32,643 bases of DNA from an uncultured Hungatella sp. (GTDB taxonomy: Bacteria; Bacillota; Clostridia; Lachnospirales; Lachnospiraceae), in assembly GCA_949879025.1 (NCBI GenBank), contig CATLBO010000032.1, forward strand, positions 1 through 32,643. Direction: 5' to 3'. The translations under genes and the position numbers were made by a program. Position 1 is the first letter of the stretch; every line of letters starts with the position of its first letter. Below are positions 1 to 9,115 of the stretch, in pieces. The notes below the pieces were generated by a model that was not told where the DNA came from, did not search any database, and worked only from the letters and a program-made list of their open reading frames with translations.

Positions 1-67
1 ATTAAAGTATGCTATTTTTATGGAATAACAGAATAATTTGGGGTTTTTCCTTGAAATCACATATAAA

Positions 68-125
68 AACAGCAAAAATGAAGCTGCCGCTTCACAAATT
101 TTCATTCGTTAAAGCGACAGCCCCT
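68..125 (-). terminator. Terminator of the GH25 lysozyme gene
   Basis: Inverted repeat with arms 83-92 and 112-121 (10 pairs, one G-T wobble). Read on the minus strand it is followed by TTCATTTTTGCTGTTTTT. It lies about 90 bases past the lysozyme stop codon. The loop is long (about 19 nt), so it is not a textbook terminator. Confidence 0.6.
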
Positions 126-207
126 TGTCATAATCTGAACAAGTTTATTTTTCCAGCCAGTGAATGATGCCATTCTCCCCATCTGGGAAGGCCTTTACAG
201 CAGTCTA

Positions 208-1956
208 TTACATCCCCCCTGGCCCTGGAGAACTTTCTCCGTTTTCCGGATTTCCCTCCGTCTGGTTTCCTTGGGCCGGATTTCCTTCTGTCTGGTTTTC
301 CTCCGGAATCACTGCACTGAGTCCGCCGCTTTCATCTGCCCGATACGTTACATCACCAACAGTAAGTTCCGTATTTACTGCCATTCGGCCATCCTCTGGG
401 TTCAGGTAATATTTCACCCCGTTTACATCTGTCAGCCCTGTAGCCATGGTGCCGTCTCCGTTTAAGTAATACCAGGCATTGTCAACCAGCTGCCACCCTG
501 TGGTCATGCGGCCCTCAGAATCAAAATAATATCTTGCCCCGTCCGCATCGGCCCAGCCTGCAGTCCGGACTCCGTCTGTCCCCAGATAATATCTCTGACC
601 ATTGTCGCTGAGCCATCCTGTCTGCATCACGCCGTTTTGGTCACAGTAATACCACTTTTCATTATCATTTACCCAGCCTTTTGACAATACGCCGCTTCCG
701 TCCAAATAATACCACTTTTCATCTGTCCGCAGCCAGCCCACAGCCATCTTTCCGGAATCTTTTAAGAAGTATGTCCTTCCTCCGTCTTCCAGCCATCCTG
801 TCTTTATGGCTCCGTCTGTCCTGTCACCGAAATACCATGCGCCGCTGTCACTGATCCATCCTTTCGCCGCAGCTCCATTGCTGCCCAGATAATACCAGGC
901 TCCGTTATCTGACTTCCAGCCATACTGCATCTTTCCAGAAGTTTCGTCCAAATAATATCTCTCGCCGCCCAGCATCTGCCAGTTCTTTAATGCCAGGCCA
1001 TCCCCGTCCATATAGTACCAGCCGTCGCCGTCATTGATCCAGCTGTCTTTCTTCAGAACATAATCGGAATAATAATATGTCTTATCCCCAATGGTTCTCC
1101 ACGTATTAGCCGGAATCACATCCGAAAAGTCCCGGAACTGGAAATCAATATCCACATTGCCGCTGATGCCGTTTACAGAGCCTGTGCTGGTAGCCTGCCA
1201 CATAACAGGAGAGCCATAGGAAGGCTTCACTGAATATCTGGCTACCCATACCGGATAATTCATCAGAGACATATCCAGAACATTGTTCAGCCAATATTCA
1301 TTGGCATAAATAATGGGGTAATACCCGGCCTGAGAAATTCTTCCGCAGAATGCATTGGCAATCTGAGCCAGCTGTTCCTTTGACATATTCTTCTGGACAT
1401 CATCTTCCATGTCAAATGCCACCGGATATGATACCGGATAATCCTTAATCAGGTTCACTACAAAATCCGCTTCCTCCACTGCCATCTCCGGAGTTGTTGC
1501 CAGAGAATAGATATAGGCTCCCACCTGCACTCCGGCATTTGCCGCTCCCTGGATATTTTTATGAAAATATGGATCAACCTCTCCCTTTGACCGGGTCCCC
1601 AGCATTACAAAGGCCACATCATCGGCAGCCACCTGGCTCCAGTTTACCTCTCCCTGCCACCTGGACACATCGATTCCCCTGCGTATTACATTGGTAATGG
1701 CAGAACCGTCAGGCATCAGATACACGTTTCCTGATCGTTTCCATGCATTGGGATTCCCCTGAGATGAAGAGCCAGAAGACGGGCTTCCTGTCCCTGGGTT
1801 CCCAGGCCCTGTCTCATTGGCGCTTTGCGTGGAGTCACCTCCCTGGCCTGGTCCCACAGCCCAGGCCGGTTCTGCCGCAGCTTGCGTCATGACCGCAATC
1901 ACCCCCGCCATTGCCACGCTCTGACAGCGTCTTACCAAATATGTTCTGTTTCTCAT
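208..1956 (-). CDS. Secreted GH25 lysozyme with cell-wall-binding repeats
   Basis: A peptidoglycan hydrolase (1,4-beta-N-acetylmuramidase) acting outside the cell. The 582-aa product starts with a signal peptide (MRNRTYLVRR, a hydrophobic stretch, AEPAWA) and a Gly/Ser/Asn-rich linker. The GH25 domain runs from about residue 88 to 285; GIDVSRWQGEVNW and AFDMEDD hold the acidic residues expected at a GH25 active site. Residues about 290-550 are some eleven tandem W-YY-aromatic repeats (for example GWKSDNGAWYYL) of the choline-binding/CW_binding_1 type, which anchor enzymes to wall polymers. The tail is low-complexity (NQTEGNP repeats). It stands alone, with its own terminator downstream and the fucO terminator upstream, so it is probably monocistronic. 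It could be an autolysin or a prophage-derived lysin; the signal peptide and absence of holin or phage genes favour an autolysin. Confidence 0.93.
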   Translation of the reverse strand: MRNRTYLVRRCQSVAMAGVIAVMTQAAAEPAWAVGPGQGGDSTQSANETGPGNPGTGSPSSGSSSQGNPNAWKRSGNVYLMPDGSAITNVIRRGIDVSRWQGEVNWSQVAADDVAFVMLGTRSKGEVDPYFHKNIQGAANAGVQVGAYIYSLATTPEMAVEEADFVVNLIKDYPVSYPVAFDMEDDVQKNMSKEQLAQIANAFCGRISQAGYYPIIYANEYWLNNVLDMSLMNYPVWVARYSVKPSYGSPVMWQATSTGSVNGISGNVDIDFQFRDFSDVIPANTWRTIGDKTYYYSDYVLKKDSWINDGDGWYYMDGDGLALKNWQMLGGERYYLDETSGKMQYGWKSDNGAWYYLGSNGAAAKGWISDSGAWYFGDRTDGAIKTGWLEDGGRTYFLKDSGKMAVGWLRTDEKWYYLDGSGVLSKGWVNDNEKWYYCDQNGVMQTGWLSDNGQRYYLGTDGVRTAGWADADGARYYFDSEGRMTTGWQLVDNAWYYLNGDGTMATGLTDVNGVKYYLNPEDGRMAVNTELTVGDVTYRADESGGLSAVIPEENQTEGNPAQGNQTEGNPENGESSPGPGGM

Positions 1957-2090
1957 TAAGATCTCCTCTGTATTTTCTCTATGTTTGTATTTCTGTGTGT
2001 CTTTTTTAGTTTACCATAATTTATCCTGGTATTTTTTACTTTTTGCTTAACGTTTTCTGAATGACTCCTTTATGGCATCTTTGGCTTCCA

Positions 2091-2131
2091 TAAAAACAGA
2101 AGCTGTCTGGCATAGTTCAGACAGCTTCTGC
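2091..2131 (-). terminator. Terminator of the iron alcohol dehydrogenase gene
   Basis: Perfect 13-bp inverted repeat CAGAAGCTGTCTG (2097-2109) with its complement at 2118-2130 and an 8-nt loop. On the minus strand the stem is followed by TTTTTATGG. It lies 28 bases after the dehydrogenase stop codon, a standard intrinsic terminator. Confidence 0.88.
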
Positions 2132-2157
2132 TCTTTATGTCACATTATATCTTACTT

Positions 2158-3306
2158 TTACATCAGAGACTTATACAGGCCAATAATTTCCTCCACAGAT
2201 GTATCTCTGGGGTTGCCTGGACGGCATGCATCTGCAAATGCAGACTCTGCCAGGAATTGAATATCCTCTTCTTTCACAATCTCTTTCAGATCTGCCGGAA
2301 TTCCAACGTCCCTGGACAGCTTCTTCACTGCATCTACAGCCGCCCTGCGGTACTCTTCCTGGCTCATCTCATCTGTATTCTCCACCCCCATGGCTTTGGC
2401 AATATATTTGTACTTGTCACCGGTATATGGCCCATTGTACTCCATAACCGTAGGCAGCAAAATGGCATTGGCCACGCCATGAGGAGTATCATACACTGCG
2501 CCAAGAGAATGAGCCATGGAGTGAACGATTCCCAGACCTACATTGGAAAAGCCCATGCCGGCCACGTACTGCCCCAGAGCCATGCCTTCTCTCCCCTCTG
2601 GGGTATTGGCCACAGCACCTCTTAAGGAACCGGAAATAATTTCAATAGCCTTTAAATGGAACATGTCTGTCATTTCCCAGGCCCCTTTGGTAATATATCC
2701 TTCAATGGCATGAGTCAAGGCATCCATGCCGGTGGCTGCCGTAAGTCCTTTAGGCATAGAAGACATCATATCTGGGTCAATAACAGCAATCACCGGAATA
2801 TCATGAGTATCCACACATACGAATTTCCTCTTTTTTTCCGTGTCCGTGATGACATAATTAATGGTAACCTCTGCTGCCGTACCTGCTGTGGTAGGAACTG
2901 CAATAATGGGCACAGAGGGCTTTTTCGTAGGCGCTACGCCTTCCAGGCTTCTTACATCCTCAAATTCCGGGTTTGTAATAATAATTCCCACTGCCTTTGC
3001 CGTGTCCATGGAAGAACCGCCGCCAATGGCAATTATGTAATCCGCACCGGAGGCCTTAAACGCCGCCACTCCGGACTGCACATTCTCAATGGTAGGATTA
3101 GGTTTAATATCCGAATAAATCTCATATGCCATCCCTGCGCCATCCAGCACATCCGTCACTTTCTTTGTAACGCCGAACTTAATCAGATCCGGATCTGAAC
3201 AGACGAATGCCTTTCCAAACCCTCTTGTCTTTACCTCAGCCGGAATCTCCTTGATTGCCCCTGCGCCATGATAAGATGTTTCATTTAAAACGATCCTGTT
3301 TGCCAT
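2158..3306 (-). CDS. fucO: FucO-like iron-containing alcohol dehydrogenase (lactaldehyde reductase type)
   Basis: A group III Fe-dependent NAD(P)H alcohol dehydrogenase in the cytoplasm. By family it reduces L-lactaldehyde to 1,2-propanediol, or similar small aldehydes/diols. The protein follows E. coli FucO closely over its full length: MANRIVLNET start, IGGGSSMDTAKA nucleotide loop, PTTAGTAAEVTINYVIT, DALTHAIEG, GMGFSNVGLG and HSMAH-LGA-Y-TPHGVANA. Likely metal ligands, numbered from an upstream ATG at 3312, are D197, H201, H264 and H278. I chose the ATG at 3306 because GGAGAG lies 8 bases before it, against 2 bases for the ATG at 3312. No fucose, rhamnose or microcompartment genes are nearby, so the substrate in this host is open. 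A terminator sits upstream, so it has its own promoter. Confidence 0.9.
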   Translation of the reverse strand: MANRIVLNETSYHGAGAIKEIPAEVKTRGFGKAFVCSDPDLIKFGVTKKVTDVLDGAGMAYEIYSDIKPNPTIENVQSGVAAFKASGADYIIAIGGGSSMDTAKAVGIIITNPEFEDVRSLEGVAPTKKPSVPIIAVPTTAGTAAEVTINYVITDTEKKRKFVCVDTHDIPVIAVIDPDMMSSMPKGLTAATGMDALTHAIEGYITKGAWEMTDMFHLKAIEIISGSLRGAVANTPEGREGMALGQYVAGMGFSNVGLGIVHSMAHSLGAVYDTPHGVANAILLPTVMEYNGPYTGDKYKYIAKAMGVENTDEMSQEEYRRAAVDAVKKLSRDVGIPADLKEIVKEEDIQFLAESAFADACRPGNPRDTSVEEIIGLYKSLM

Positions 3307-3371
3307 AACCATGTCTCTCCTTTACATTGAAAACTTATCCAAATGTTATAGTATAATTTTAACTGTTTAAG

Positions 3372-3412
3372 ATAAAAAAAGAAAGTGACAAACCCACTTA
3401 TCTGTCACTTTC
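3372..3412 (-). terminator. Terminator of the TetR/rlmI operon
   Basis: Inverted repeat GAAAGTGACA (3381-3390) and TGTCACTTTC (3403-3412). On the minus strand it is followed directly by seven T residues. It lies about 20 bases past the TetR stop codon and separates that operon from the alcohol dehydrogenase. Confidence 0.88.
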
Positions 3413-3433
3413 CTAAAGCTTTTATGTATTTTT

Positions 3434-3991
3434 CTACATCAGCCCCAGTTCCTGGAACACCTGCTCCAGTTTTGCCGGCATAGCCTCCATCAGCTTCCTG
3501 GCCATCCGCCCCGGCTCCTCCTCCATTCCGCCCAAAATCCACTTAGCCGTCATATAGACCGAGCCTTGACAGTACATTTCCAGAAGAAACCGAATATCCT
3601 CATTTGGCGCTTTCCCTGTCTTCTTCATGATCAAGTCCTGATAAAATCCAAGAATCAGCCGAAAATCATGTTCTTTCACAGAATTGTGATCCTCTGATCG
3701 GAAAGCCCCCATAAAAAACGCTCTCTCGTCACGGATAAACCGAAGCTTTTGAGTCAGGCTCTCTTCCACTGTATGGCTGACCCCAATCTCCTTAAAGCAC
3801 GCAAGCACCAGCCTGTCAAAATACCAGTTAATCAGATCATACTTGTCCAGAAAGCAGCGGTAAAATGTCTGCCTCGCCAATCCTGCCCCTTCCACAATAT
3901 CTTTTACCGTTATCTTGTCCACGGAAGTAGTCTTCATGCACTCTTTAACGGATTCTGCCAATTTGTACCTGGTCTTCTCCTGCTTTTCCAT
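3434..3991 (-). CDS. TetR/AcrR family regulator (DhaS-like)
   Basis: A 185-aa DNA-binding repressor. The N-terminal helix-turn-helix covers about residues 10-55: ITVKDIVEGAGLARQTFYRC followed by FLDKYDLINWYFD, a pattern typical of TetR proteins. The C-terminal part (for example YCQGSVYMTAKWILGGMEEE) resembles the C-terminal domain of DhaS-like TetR proteins, which in Lactococcus activates dihydroxyacetone kinase genes; no dha genes are seen here. It begins 13 bases after the RlmI-like gene, so it is probably the last gene of that operon. The adjacent FucO-like dehydrogenase lies just downstream past a terminator and is a possible target, but I see no clear operator, so this is inference only. 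Confidence 0.85.
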   Translation of the reverse strand: MEKQEKTRYKLAESVKECMKTTSVDKITVKDIVEGAGLARQTFYRCFLDKYDLINWYFDRLVLACFKEIGVSHTVEESLTQKLRFIRDERAFFMGAFRSEDHNSVKEHDFRLILGFYQDLIMKKTGKAPNEDIRFLLEMYCQGSVYMTAKWILGGMEEEPGRMARKLMEAMPAKLEQVFQELGLM

Positions 3992-4004
3992 TTCTGCCCC
4001 GCCC

Positions 4005-5207
4005 TTACAAGTCCTCGCAAACCTGAAAAATATAAAATTTCAGATAATATGATTCGTCTGCTGCCCACAAAATCGGGTGATCCGCTGCCTGTGTACGGTA
4101 CTCCACCTGTCTCAGACGTCTATGTACCCCGGCTGCTGCCTCCCGGATGGTCTTAGCGAACAGTTCCGGCTCCATAAAATGAGAGCAGGAACATGTGGCT
4201 AGATATCCTCCGTTCTTCACAAGCTTCATTCCCCGCAGGTTAATCTCCCTGTATCCCTTCACCGCATTCTTAACCGAATTTCGGGATTTCGTAAATGCCG
4301 GCGGATCTAAAATCACCACGTCAAACTGCTCTCCCTTTTGCTCCAGCTCCGGTAAAATTTCAAACACATCGCTGCAGACAAACTTTACTCTGTCTTCCAT
4401 CCCGTTAAGCCTTGCATTCTCCCTGGCAGTTTCTATGCCCAGACAGGATGCATCCACGCCAAGGACTGACACTGCCCCATTAACTCCGGCATTTAAGGCA
4501 AAGGAGCCTGTATGCGTAAAGCAGTCCAGCACCTTTTTCCCCTTGCACAAACGCCCCACTGCCTGTCTGTTATATTTCTGATCCAAAAAGAACCCTGTCT
4601 TCTGCCCATCCTGCACATCTACCACATAGCGGACACCGTTCTCTGTAATCTCCACTCTGGTATCAAAAGGTTCTCCCACAAATCCCTTAAACCGCTCCAT
4701 TCCCTCCTGAAGCCGGATCTTTGCGTCGCTTCTCTCATAAATTCCCCGAATCCTGATTCCGTCCTCTGCCAAGACTTTTTTCAGCTTGTCCAGGATCACC
4801 AGTTTCCACCTGTCAATCCCAAGAGCCAGGGACTCTACCACCAACACATCAGAAAATTTATCAATAACGATTCCTGGCAGAAAATCAGCCTCTCCGAAAA
4901 TCACCCTGCAGCTGGAAGTATCCACAGTATCTTTCCGATAATTCCAGGCATTGCGGACACGCATTTCAATAAAATCCCCGTCAATGATTACTTCCTTTTT
5001 TCTGGTCATCATTCGAACCGTAATCTTTGACCTGGTATTAATAAATCCCTGTCCCAAAACATATCCGTCAAAATCCTCAACCCGGACCATGCCGCCCTGT
5101 TCATAGTCTCCCTGGATTCCGTGGATCTCATTATCATAAATCCAGGCGCCTCCTGCCTTAAGGCTTCGCCCTGCCCCTTTTTTTAAAATTACCGCAGCCA
5201 TTTCCAT
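4005..5207 (-). CDS. rlmI: RlmI-like class I SAM-dependent rRNA methyltransferase
   Basis: Cytoplasmic methyltransferase of the RlmI/RlmK (COG1092) family, expected to make 5-methylcytosine in 23S rRNA. The N-terminal PUA-like RNA-binding domain includes LKAGGAWIYDNEI and the EDFDGYVLGQGFIN segment. It is followed by the FGEADFLPGIVID segment and a Rossmann fold with VLDCFTHTGSFALNA (SAM loop), a VLGVDAS acidic site and the VILDPPAFTKS motif. The C-terminal CSCSHFM segment carries cysteines near the catalytic position. The frame is open to a GTG at 5228, but the ATG at 5207 has AAAGGA about 11 bases upstream and gives MEMAAVILKKG, the usual family start. It sits between a GNAT gene and a TetR gene with short gaps. 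Exact base specificity is not proven by sequence. Confidence 0.88.
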   Translation of the reverse strand: MEMAAVILKKGAGRSLKAGGAWIYDNEIHGIQGDYEQGGMVRVEDFDGYVLGQGFINTRSKITVRMMTRKKEVIIDGDFIEMRVRNAWNYRKDTVDTSSCRVIFGEADFLPGIVIDKFSDVLVVESLALGIDRWKLVILDKLKKVLAEDGIRIRGIYERSDAKIRLQEGMERFKGFVGEPFDTRVEITENGVRYVVDVQDGQKTGFFLDQKYNRQAVGRLCKGKKVLDCFTHTGSFALNAGVNGAVSVLGVDASCLGIETARENARLNGMEDRVKFVCSDVFEILPELEQKGEQFDVVILDPPAFTKSRNSVKNAVKGYREINLRGMKLVKNGGYLATCSCSHFMEPELFAKTIREAAAGVHRRLRQVEYRTQAADHPILWAADESYYLKFYIFQVCEDL

Positions 5208-5270
5208 CCGTCTCTGAGTCCTTTCCACTGCTTTTCCATTTCGCAGCCATTGAAAGATGCTGGCTGTTTG

Positions 5271-5885
5271 CTAAACATCTGCAAACAGTTCCTGGTTATC
5301 TTCTACATAATGGACCTTGGAAACGATCCAGTACCTGTCATACCTTCTAATACTTTCATTGTCAAAATTAAGCTGATACATACGAAATGTCACCGGAATC
5401 CCCTTAGGCTGCCACTGTTCCTCATATGTATACTGATAATTCATCCCAAGCCGTTTCATCAAAGCCCCGCTGTGAGGATTTCTCACATCATGAGTAGCCG
5501 TAATATAAGAATATCCGTCCTCCTTCACCTGCTGCACCACCGCAGTCGCTGCCTCCGTCATAATTCCCTTATGCCAGAATTCTTTCCTCAGCCCATATCC
5601 CAAATCATAGCTTTCATCTGTACTTACATGAACATACCCTACAGGCACATTATCGCTTTTCAGGCAGACCGCATACCGGTATCCCCGCATCTTTTTATAT
5701 TCCTGGGCATAGTTCTCCTCAAATACAATCCTGGCTTCGTCCATGGTCTTAATGGGGAACCATGGCAGAAATGTATTTACCTCCGGATCCCCGTAGATAT
5801 CCAGCAATGCTTCTATATCATTTTCCGTAAATTTTCTCAGTATCAGCCTCTCTGTCTCTAAAACTGGTGTATTATTTAATCTCAT
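5271..5885 (-). CDS. GNAT family N-acetyltransferase (RimJ/RimL type)
   Basis: A 204-aa acetyl-CoA-dependent acetyltransferase. It opens with the RimJ/L-family signature LETERLILRKFTENDIEALL. Later parts, DLGYGLRKEFWHKGIMTEAA, THDVRNPHSGALMKRLGM and EEQWQPKGIPVT, fit the acetyl-CoA-binding core of GNAT proteins, in which the G-x-G/A pyrophosphate loop lies near the LRKEFWHKGIMTEA stretch. Members modify ribosomal-protein N-termini, antibiotics or small amines; sequence alone does not decide. It lies 83 bases after ctpA and 63 bases before the rlmI-like gene in the same direction, so it may be a middle gene in one transcript. Confidence 0.88.
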   Translation of the reverse strand: MRLNNTPVLETERLILRKFTENDIEALLDIYGDPEVNTFLPWFPIKTMDEARIVFEENYAQEYKKMRGYRYAVCLKSDNVPVGYVHVSTDESYDLGYGLRKEFWHKGIMTEAATAVVQQVKEDGYSYITATHDVRNPHSGALMKRLGMNYQYTYEEQWQPKGIPVTFRMYQLNFDNESIRRYDRYWIVSKVHYVEDNQELFADV

Positions 5886-5968
5886 GTCATCTTCTCCGTC
5901 CGTTATTCTGTATTCATGCTGTCATCTGTTACACGTCTTTTCTAAATCAATCCTGCTGTTCTGCACCA

Positions 5969-7294
5969 TTATTTCAGCGCCTCAATAGCCGCCTGAAGCT
6001 GATTATCCTCTTCTTTCTCCACCACTGCCTGGGTTCTCAGCTCCTCGTCAAGTTCCACTTCCACATCAGGAGTAAGCCCCACTCCATGAAGGTCAAATCC
6101 GCTGGGCGTATAGTAATGCGCCGTGGTCAGCTTAATTGCCGTTCCGTCACCAAGAGGAATTACGCTCTGCACAATCCCTTTTCCAAATGTCTGGGTACCT
6201 ACCACTACCCCTGCATCATAATCCTGAATCGCTCCTGTAAAGACCTCTGAAGCACTGGCAGAATTGCCGTTGACCAAAACCGCCACGGGAACCTGGATTT
6301 CATGGCCATCTTCTTTCGGGAAGCTGCTGTTTTTATATCCATAATCGCTTTCGTACCGAAGTTTTCCTCCTTTGCAGAAATATCTGTCACCTTTGCCGTC
6401 TTTATCCGCAGTATATAAAAGCATTCCGTCCATCTTGTCCTCAGGAAGCACATAGGCAAGCATTTCCACCACGCCGTCAAGAACGCCGCCTGGATTATCC
6501 CTAAGATCAATAATCAGCTTCTCCATGCCCTGGCTCTCCAGATCCTCTGCTGCATCTGCAAACTGCTGGCTGGTAACCTCTCCGAACTCTGTCACCTGGA
6601 TATAACCTATACTGTTGTCCAGCATCTCATGCTCCACAGTAGGGACTTCCACCTGGCGTCTCTCCACGTCCAATTCTACCTCTTCATTGGAATCGCCCCG
6701 AAGAACTGTAATTTTCACCCTGCTGCCTTCTTCCCCGCGGATATAATTGTTTACGATAATGCTTATATCCTGGCCGGACACCTCTTCCCCTGATACTTTG
6801 TAAAGAATGTCACCTGGAAGCATCCCTGCCTCAAAAGCGGGAGCGCCTTCAAATACTTTATAAATGCTTAAGATGCCTGTAGACGGATTCTGGGAAACCA
6901 TGGCCCCAATCCCGCAGTATTCCCCTGAAGTGTCCTCCTGCAAGGCTGCATAGTCTTCCTCATTGTAATATACAGAATAGGGATCAGCCAAGCCGTACAT
7001 AAGGCCGGTGTAAATACCGTCTTCCACTGCATCCATATCTTCCTCAAACAGAAAATGCTGGTCAATGATTTTCTGAATGTAACTCATCTTTGTATTGATT
7101 CCCCCAAAATCCAGTTCTCCCTCTTTGGGAACCTGCAGCCGCTCCTCCACAAGCTGAGTCTGGCTTGGATCATCCATCACTGCTTTTCCAATAAGAAAAA
7201 TCCCTGCAGACACTCCCACGATCACAAGGCCTGAAAACGCCATTACCAGTGTTCCAACAAGAAACCCTTTCCAAAATTTATTTTTACTCTCCAT
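5969..7294 (-). CDS. ctpA: Membrane-anchored S41 carboxyl-terminal processing protease
   Basis: A serine protease of the CtpA/CtpB (tail-specific) family that cleaves proteins outside the membrane, in Bacillus during sporulation signalling or wall remodelling. The 441-aa protein has an N-terminal transmembrane anchor (residues about 11-35, FLVGTLVMAFSGLVIVGVSA), a family N-terminal segment (YIQKIIDQHFLFEEDMD), a PDZ domain at about 110-195 (GAPAFEAGMLPGDILYKVSG) and the S41 core. NGNSASASEVFTGAIQDY carries the catalytic Ser and GTQTFGKGIVQ carries the catalytic Lys four turns later. DLRDNPGGVLDGVVEML is the conserved substrate strand. It follows ftsE-ftsX, a common clostridial order; the gap to ftsX is 208 bases. 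Confidence 0.95.
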   Translation of the reverse strand: MESKNKFWKGFLVGTLVMAFSGLVIVGVSAGIFLIGKAVMDDPSQTQLVEERLQVPKEGELDFGGINTKMSYIQKIIDQHFLFEEDMDAVEDGIYTGLMYGLADPYSVYYNEEDYAALQEDTSGEYCGIGAMVSQNPSTGILSIYKVFEGAPAFEAGMLPGDILYKVSGEEVSGQDISIIVNNYIRGEEGSRVKITVLRGDSNEEVELDVERRQVEVPTVEHEMLDNSIGYIQVTEFGEVTSQQFADAAEDLESQGMEKLIIDLRDNPGGVLDGVVEMLAYVLPEDKMDGMLLYTADKDGKGDRYFCKGGKLRYESDYGYKNSSFPKEDGHEIQVPVAVLVNGNSASASEVFTGAIQDYDAGVVVGTQTFGKGIVQSVIPLGDGTAIKLTTAHYYTPSGFDLHGVGLTPDVEVELDEELRTQAVVEKEEDNQLQAAIEALK

Positions 7295-7502
7295 AACCAG
7301 CTCACTCCTCTCGTCGCACTGCCCATGCCTTTCCTCTTATTCTGCAGCCCGACAATTCTGTGGATATCAAATATTATCAGCCTGGCAGCCGTATATAGAA
7401 ATAAACACCACAGATCATATAAATTCAGTATTCCCAATAAAAACCGCATTATACATTCCCCTTCCAGGCAGGCTGTCTGGAAAGGGATGATCTTTCTTTT
7501 CT

Positions 7503-8411
7503 TTACACCTTTAAGTGTTTTCTTATGGTAAAGAAGCTTGCAAAAAATCCGATCCCCAGTCCCAAAAGCACTGCCACAACAGCCATATAAGGAAAAATAT
7601 CCCCAAGAGGCAGAAACTGAAAAATCCTGGAAAGAATCTGAAACTTAGTGGTTAGATATCCCACTGAGCGCATGTACAGAAAGTACATTCCCACTAATGG
7701 AATCCCTGCGCCCATAAGGCCCATAATAATGCCCTCCACCACAAAAGGCGCCCGAATCATATAGTCAGTAGCCCCTATATACCGCATAATCTCATTTTCT
7801 CTTTTCCTAAAAGACGCCGCCACATTAATGGTATTGCTGATAAGGAATACGGAAACCGCCAAAAGCACGCCGATAATCACCAGGGACAAGATTCCGATAA
7901 CCGCATTAAAGCTGCTGAGCCCTGCTGCTGCGCTGTTGGAATAATTAACTTCCCTGACTCCCTTAAGCTGCTGCAAGTAGGTTACAACCTGATCCTGCGT
8001 GGTAATATCATGAAGAAATACCTGATAAGACGCTGAGCCTGCCAGAGGGTTATCGTCAGCAAACCCCTCAGCCAGCTCCTCATGGCCGGAAAAGTAATCA
8101 TTTTTCATGCTCTCCCACGCTTCCGCAGCCGACGTAAACTGTACCTCGCTGACCTCCTCTTTACGGCTTATCTCTGCTCCTATTTGCTTAATTTCAGTTT
8201 CTGTCAATGACTCATCAAAAAATACGGTAATGCCAATAGTTCCCTCCACATTGTCCACCACATGCTGAATATTGACCACAATGCTGAAGAACAAACAAAA
8301 TAAAAAAATACACGCAGAAATCGTCGCCACCGACGCAAGGGAAAACCAGACATTCCTGCATATATTTTTTATTCCCTCTTTTACACAATACCAAAATGTA
8401 CTAATCCTCAT
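7503..8411 (-). CDS. ftsX: Cell-division ABC permease FtsX
   Basis: Membrane partner of FtsE; the complex signals across the membrane to activate peptidoglycan hydrolases at division or elongation sites. The protein has a first TM helix (SLASVATISACIFLFCLFFS), a large extracytoplasmic loop (about residues 45-165) and three C-terminal TM helices with the FtsX motifs NTINVAASFRKRENEIMRYIGA and FVVEGIIMGLMGA. The ATG at 8411 ([13 protein letters not shown]) is preceded by GAGGAAGGCGG at a good distance and overlaps the ftsE stop by 11 bases, a sign of translational coupling; longer starts up to 8435 are less likely. The expected soluble partner (M23 EnvC/PcsB-like) is not next to it in this window. 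Confidence 0.95.
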   Translation of the reverse strand: MRISTFWYCVKEGIKNICRNVWFSLASVATISACIFLFCLFFSIVVNIQHVVDNVEGTIGITVFFDESLTETEIKQIGAEISRKEEVSEVQFTSAAEAWESMKNDYFSGHEELAEGFADDNPLAGSASYQVFLHDITTQDQVVTYLQQLKGVREVNYSNSAAAGLSSFNAVIGILSLVIIGVLLAVSVFLISNTINVAASFRKRENEIMRYIGATDYMIRAPFVVEGIIMGLMGAGIPLVGMYFLYMRSVGYLTTKFQILSRIFQFLPLGDIFPYMAVVAVLLGLGIGFFASFFTIRKHLKV

Positions 8412-9084
8412 GAATGAATCCGCCTTCCTCATCACTTATGATGCATCCTCTGTCCATGGTTATAACCCGTTTCTGCATCATATTCACAATCTCATTACTG
8501 TGGGTTACCACAATCACCGTGGTACCCTTTTGGTTGATCAGATCCAGCAGTTTCATAATTTCAATGGCATTATGGTGATCCAGGTTTCCTGTAGGCTCAT
8601 CTGCCAAAAGCACCTCCGGACGGTTAATCAGTGCCCGGGCAATGGCAACTCTCTGCTGTTCTCCTCCAGACAGCTGCTGAGGATAATACTTGTACTTGGC
8701 TGACAGCCCCACCAGCTGGAGCATATTGGGAACACGTTCCTTCATCTTTCTGGTAGACGCTCCAATGACTCTTTGAGCGAAGGCAACGTTCTCATATACA
8801 TTCCTGTCCTTTAACAGGCGGAAGTCCTGGAACACCACTCCCAGCTTTCTGCGGTATTTCGGCACGTACCGTCTGGGCATTTTACCCAGGTTCATGTCAT
8901 TTACCACAATCTTTCCGGAAGTAGGTTCCACCTCCTTTAACAGCATCTTCAACAACGTCGATTTTCCTGACCCGCTTCTTCCAATAATGAATACGAACTC
9001 TCCATCCTCAATCGTAATCGTGATGTTTCTGAGAGCCTTATTTCCGGTATCATACGTCTTGCATACATTTGTAATCTCAATCAT
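8401..9084 (-). CDS. ftsE: Cell-division ABC ATPase FtsE
   Basis: Cytoplasmic ATPase of FtsEX. The 227-aa protein shows Walker [13 protein letters not shown] (about residues 35-46), Q-loop [10 protein letters not shown], signature [15 protein letters not shown], Walker [14 protein letters not shown] and the H-loop VVTHS. The FtsE-type lead-in is [20 protein letters not shown]. Length is normal for FtsE (about 220-230 aa). It starts 31 bases after the CdaR-type gene and overlaps ftsX by 11 bases. No separate promoter is evident in the 31-base gap, so it may be read from the regulator's promoter. Confidence 0.96.
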   Translation of the reverse strand: MIEITNVCKTYDTGNKALRNITITIEDGEFVFIIGRSGSGKSTLLKMLLKEVEPTSGKIVVNDMNLGKMPRRYVPKYRRKLGVVFQDFRLLKDRNVYENVAFAQRVIGASTRKMKERVPNMLQLVGLSAKYKYYPQQLSGGEQQRVAIARALINRPEVLLADEPTGNLDHHNAIEIMKLLDLINQKGTTVIVVTHSNEIVNMMQKRVITMDRGCIISDEEGGFIHED

Positions 9085-9115
9085 GTGTTCTTTAGTCCTT
9101 TTTATTTCCGTTTCT

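Noticed and set aside
160..465. Plus-strand frames over the lysozyme and most other minus-strand genes
   Set aside because: These are antisense shadows of clearly identified genes with low-plausibility products (Cys/Leu/Pro-rich), no ribosome sites and no family matches.
7243..7449. 68-codon frame in the gap between ftsX and ctpA
   Set aside because: It runs into ctpA in another frame, has no recognisable domain and no good ribosome site; it is probably not translated. Kept only as part of the ftsX-ctpA gap finding.
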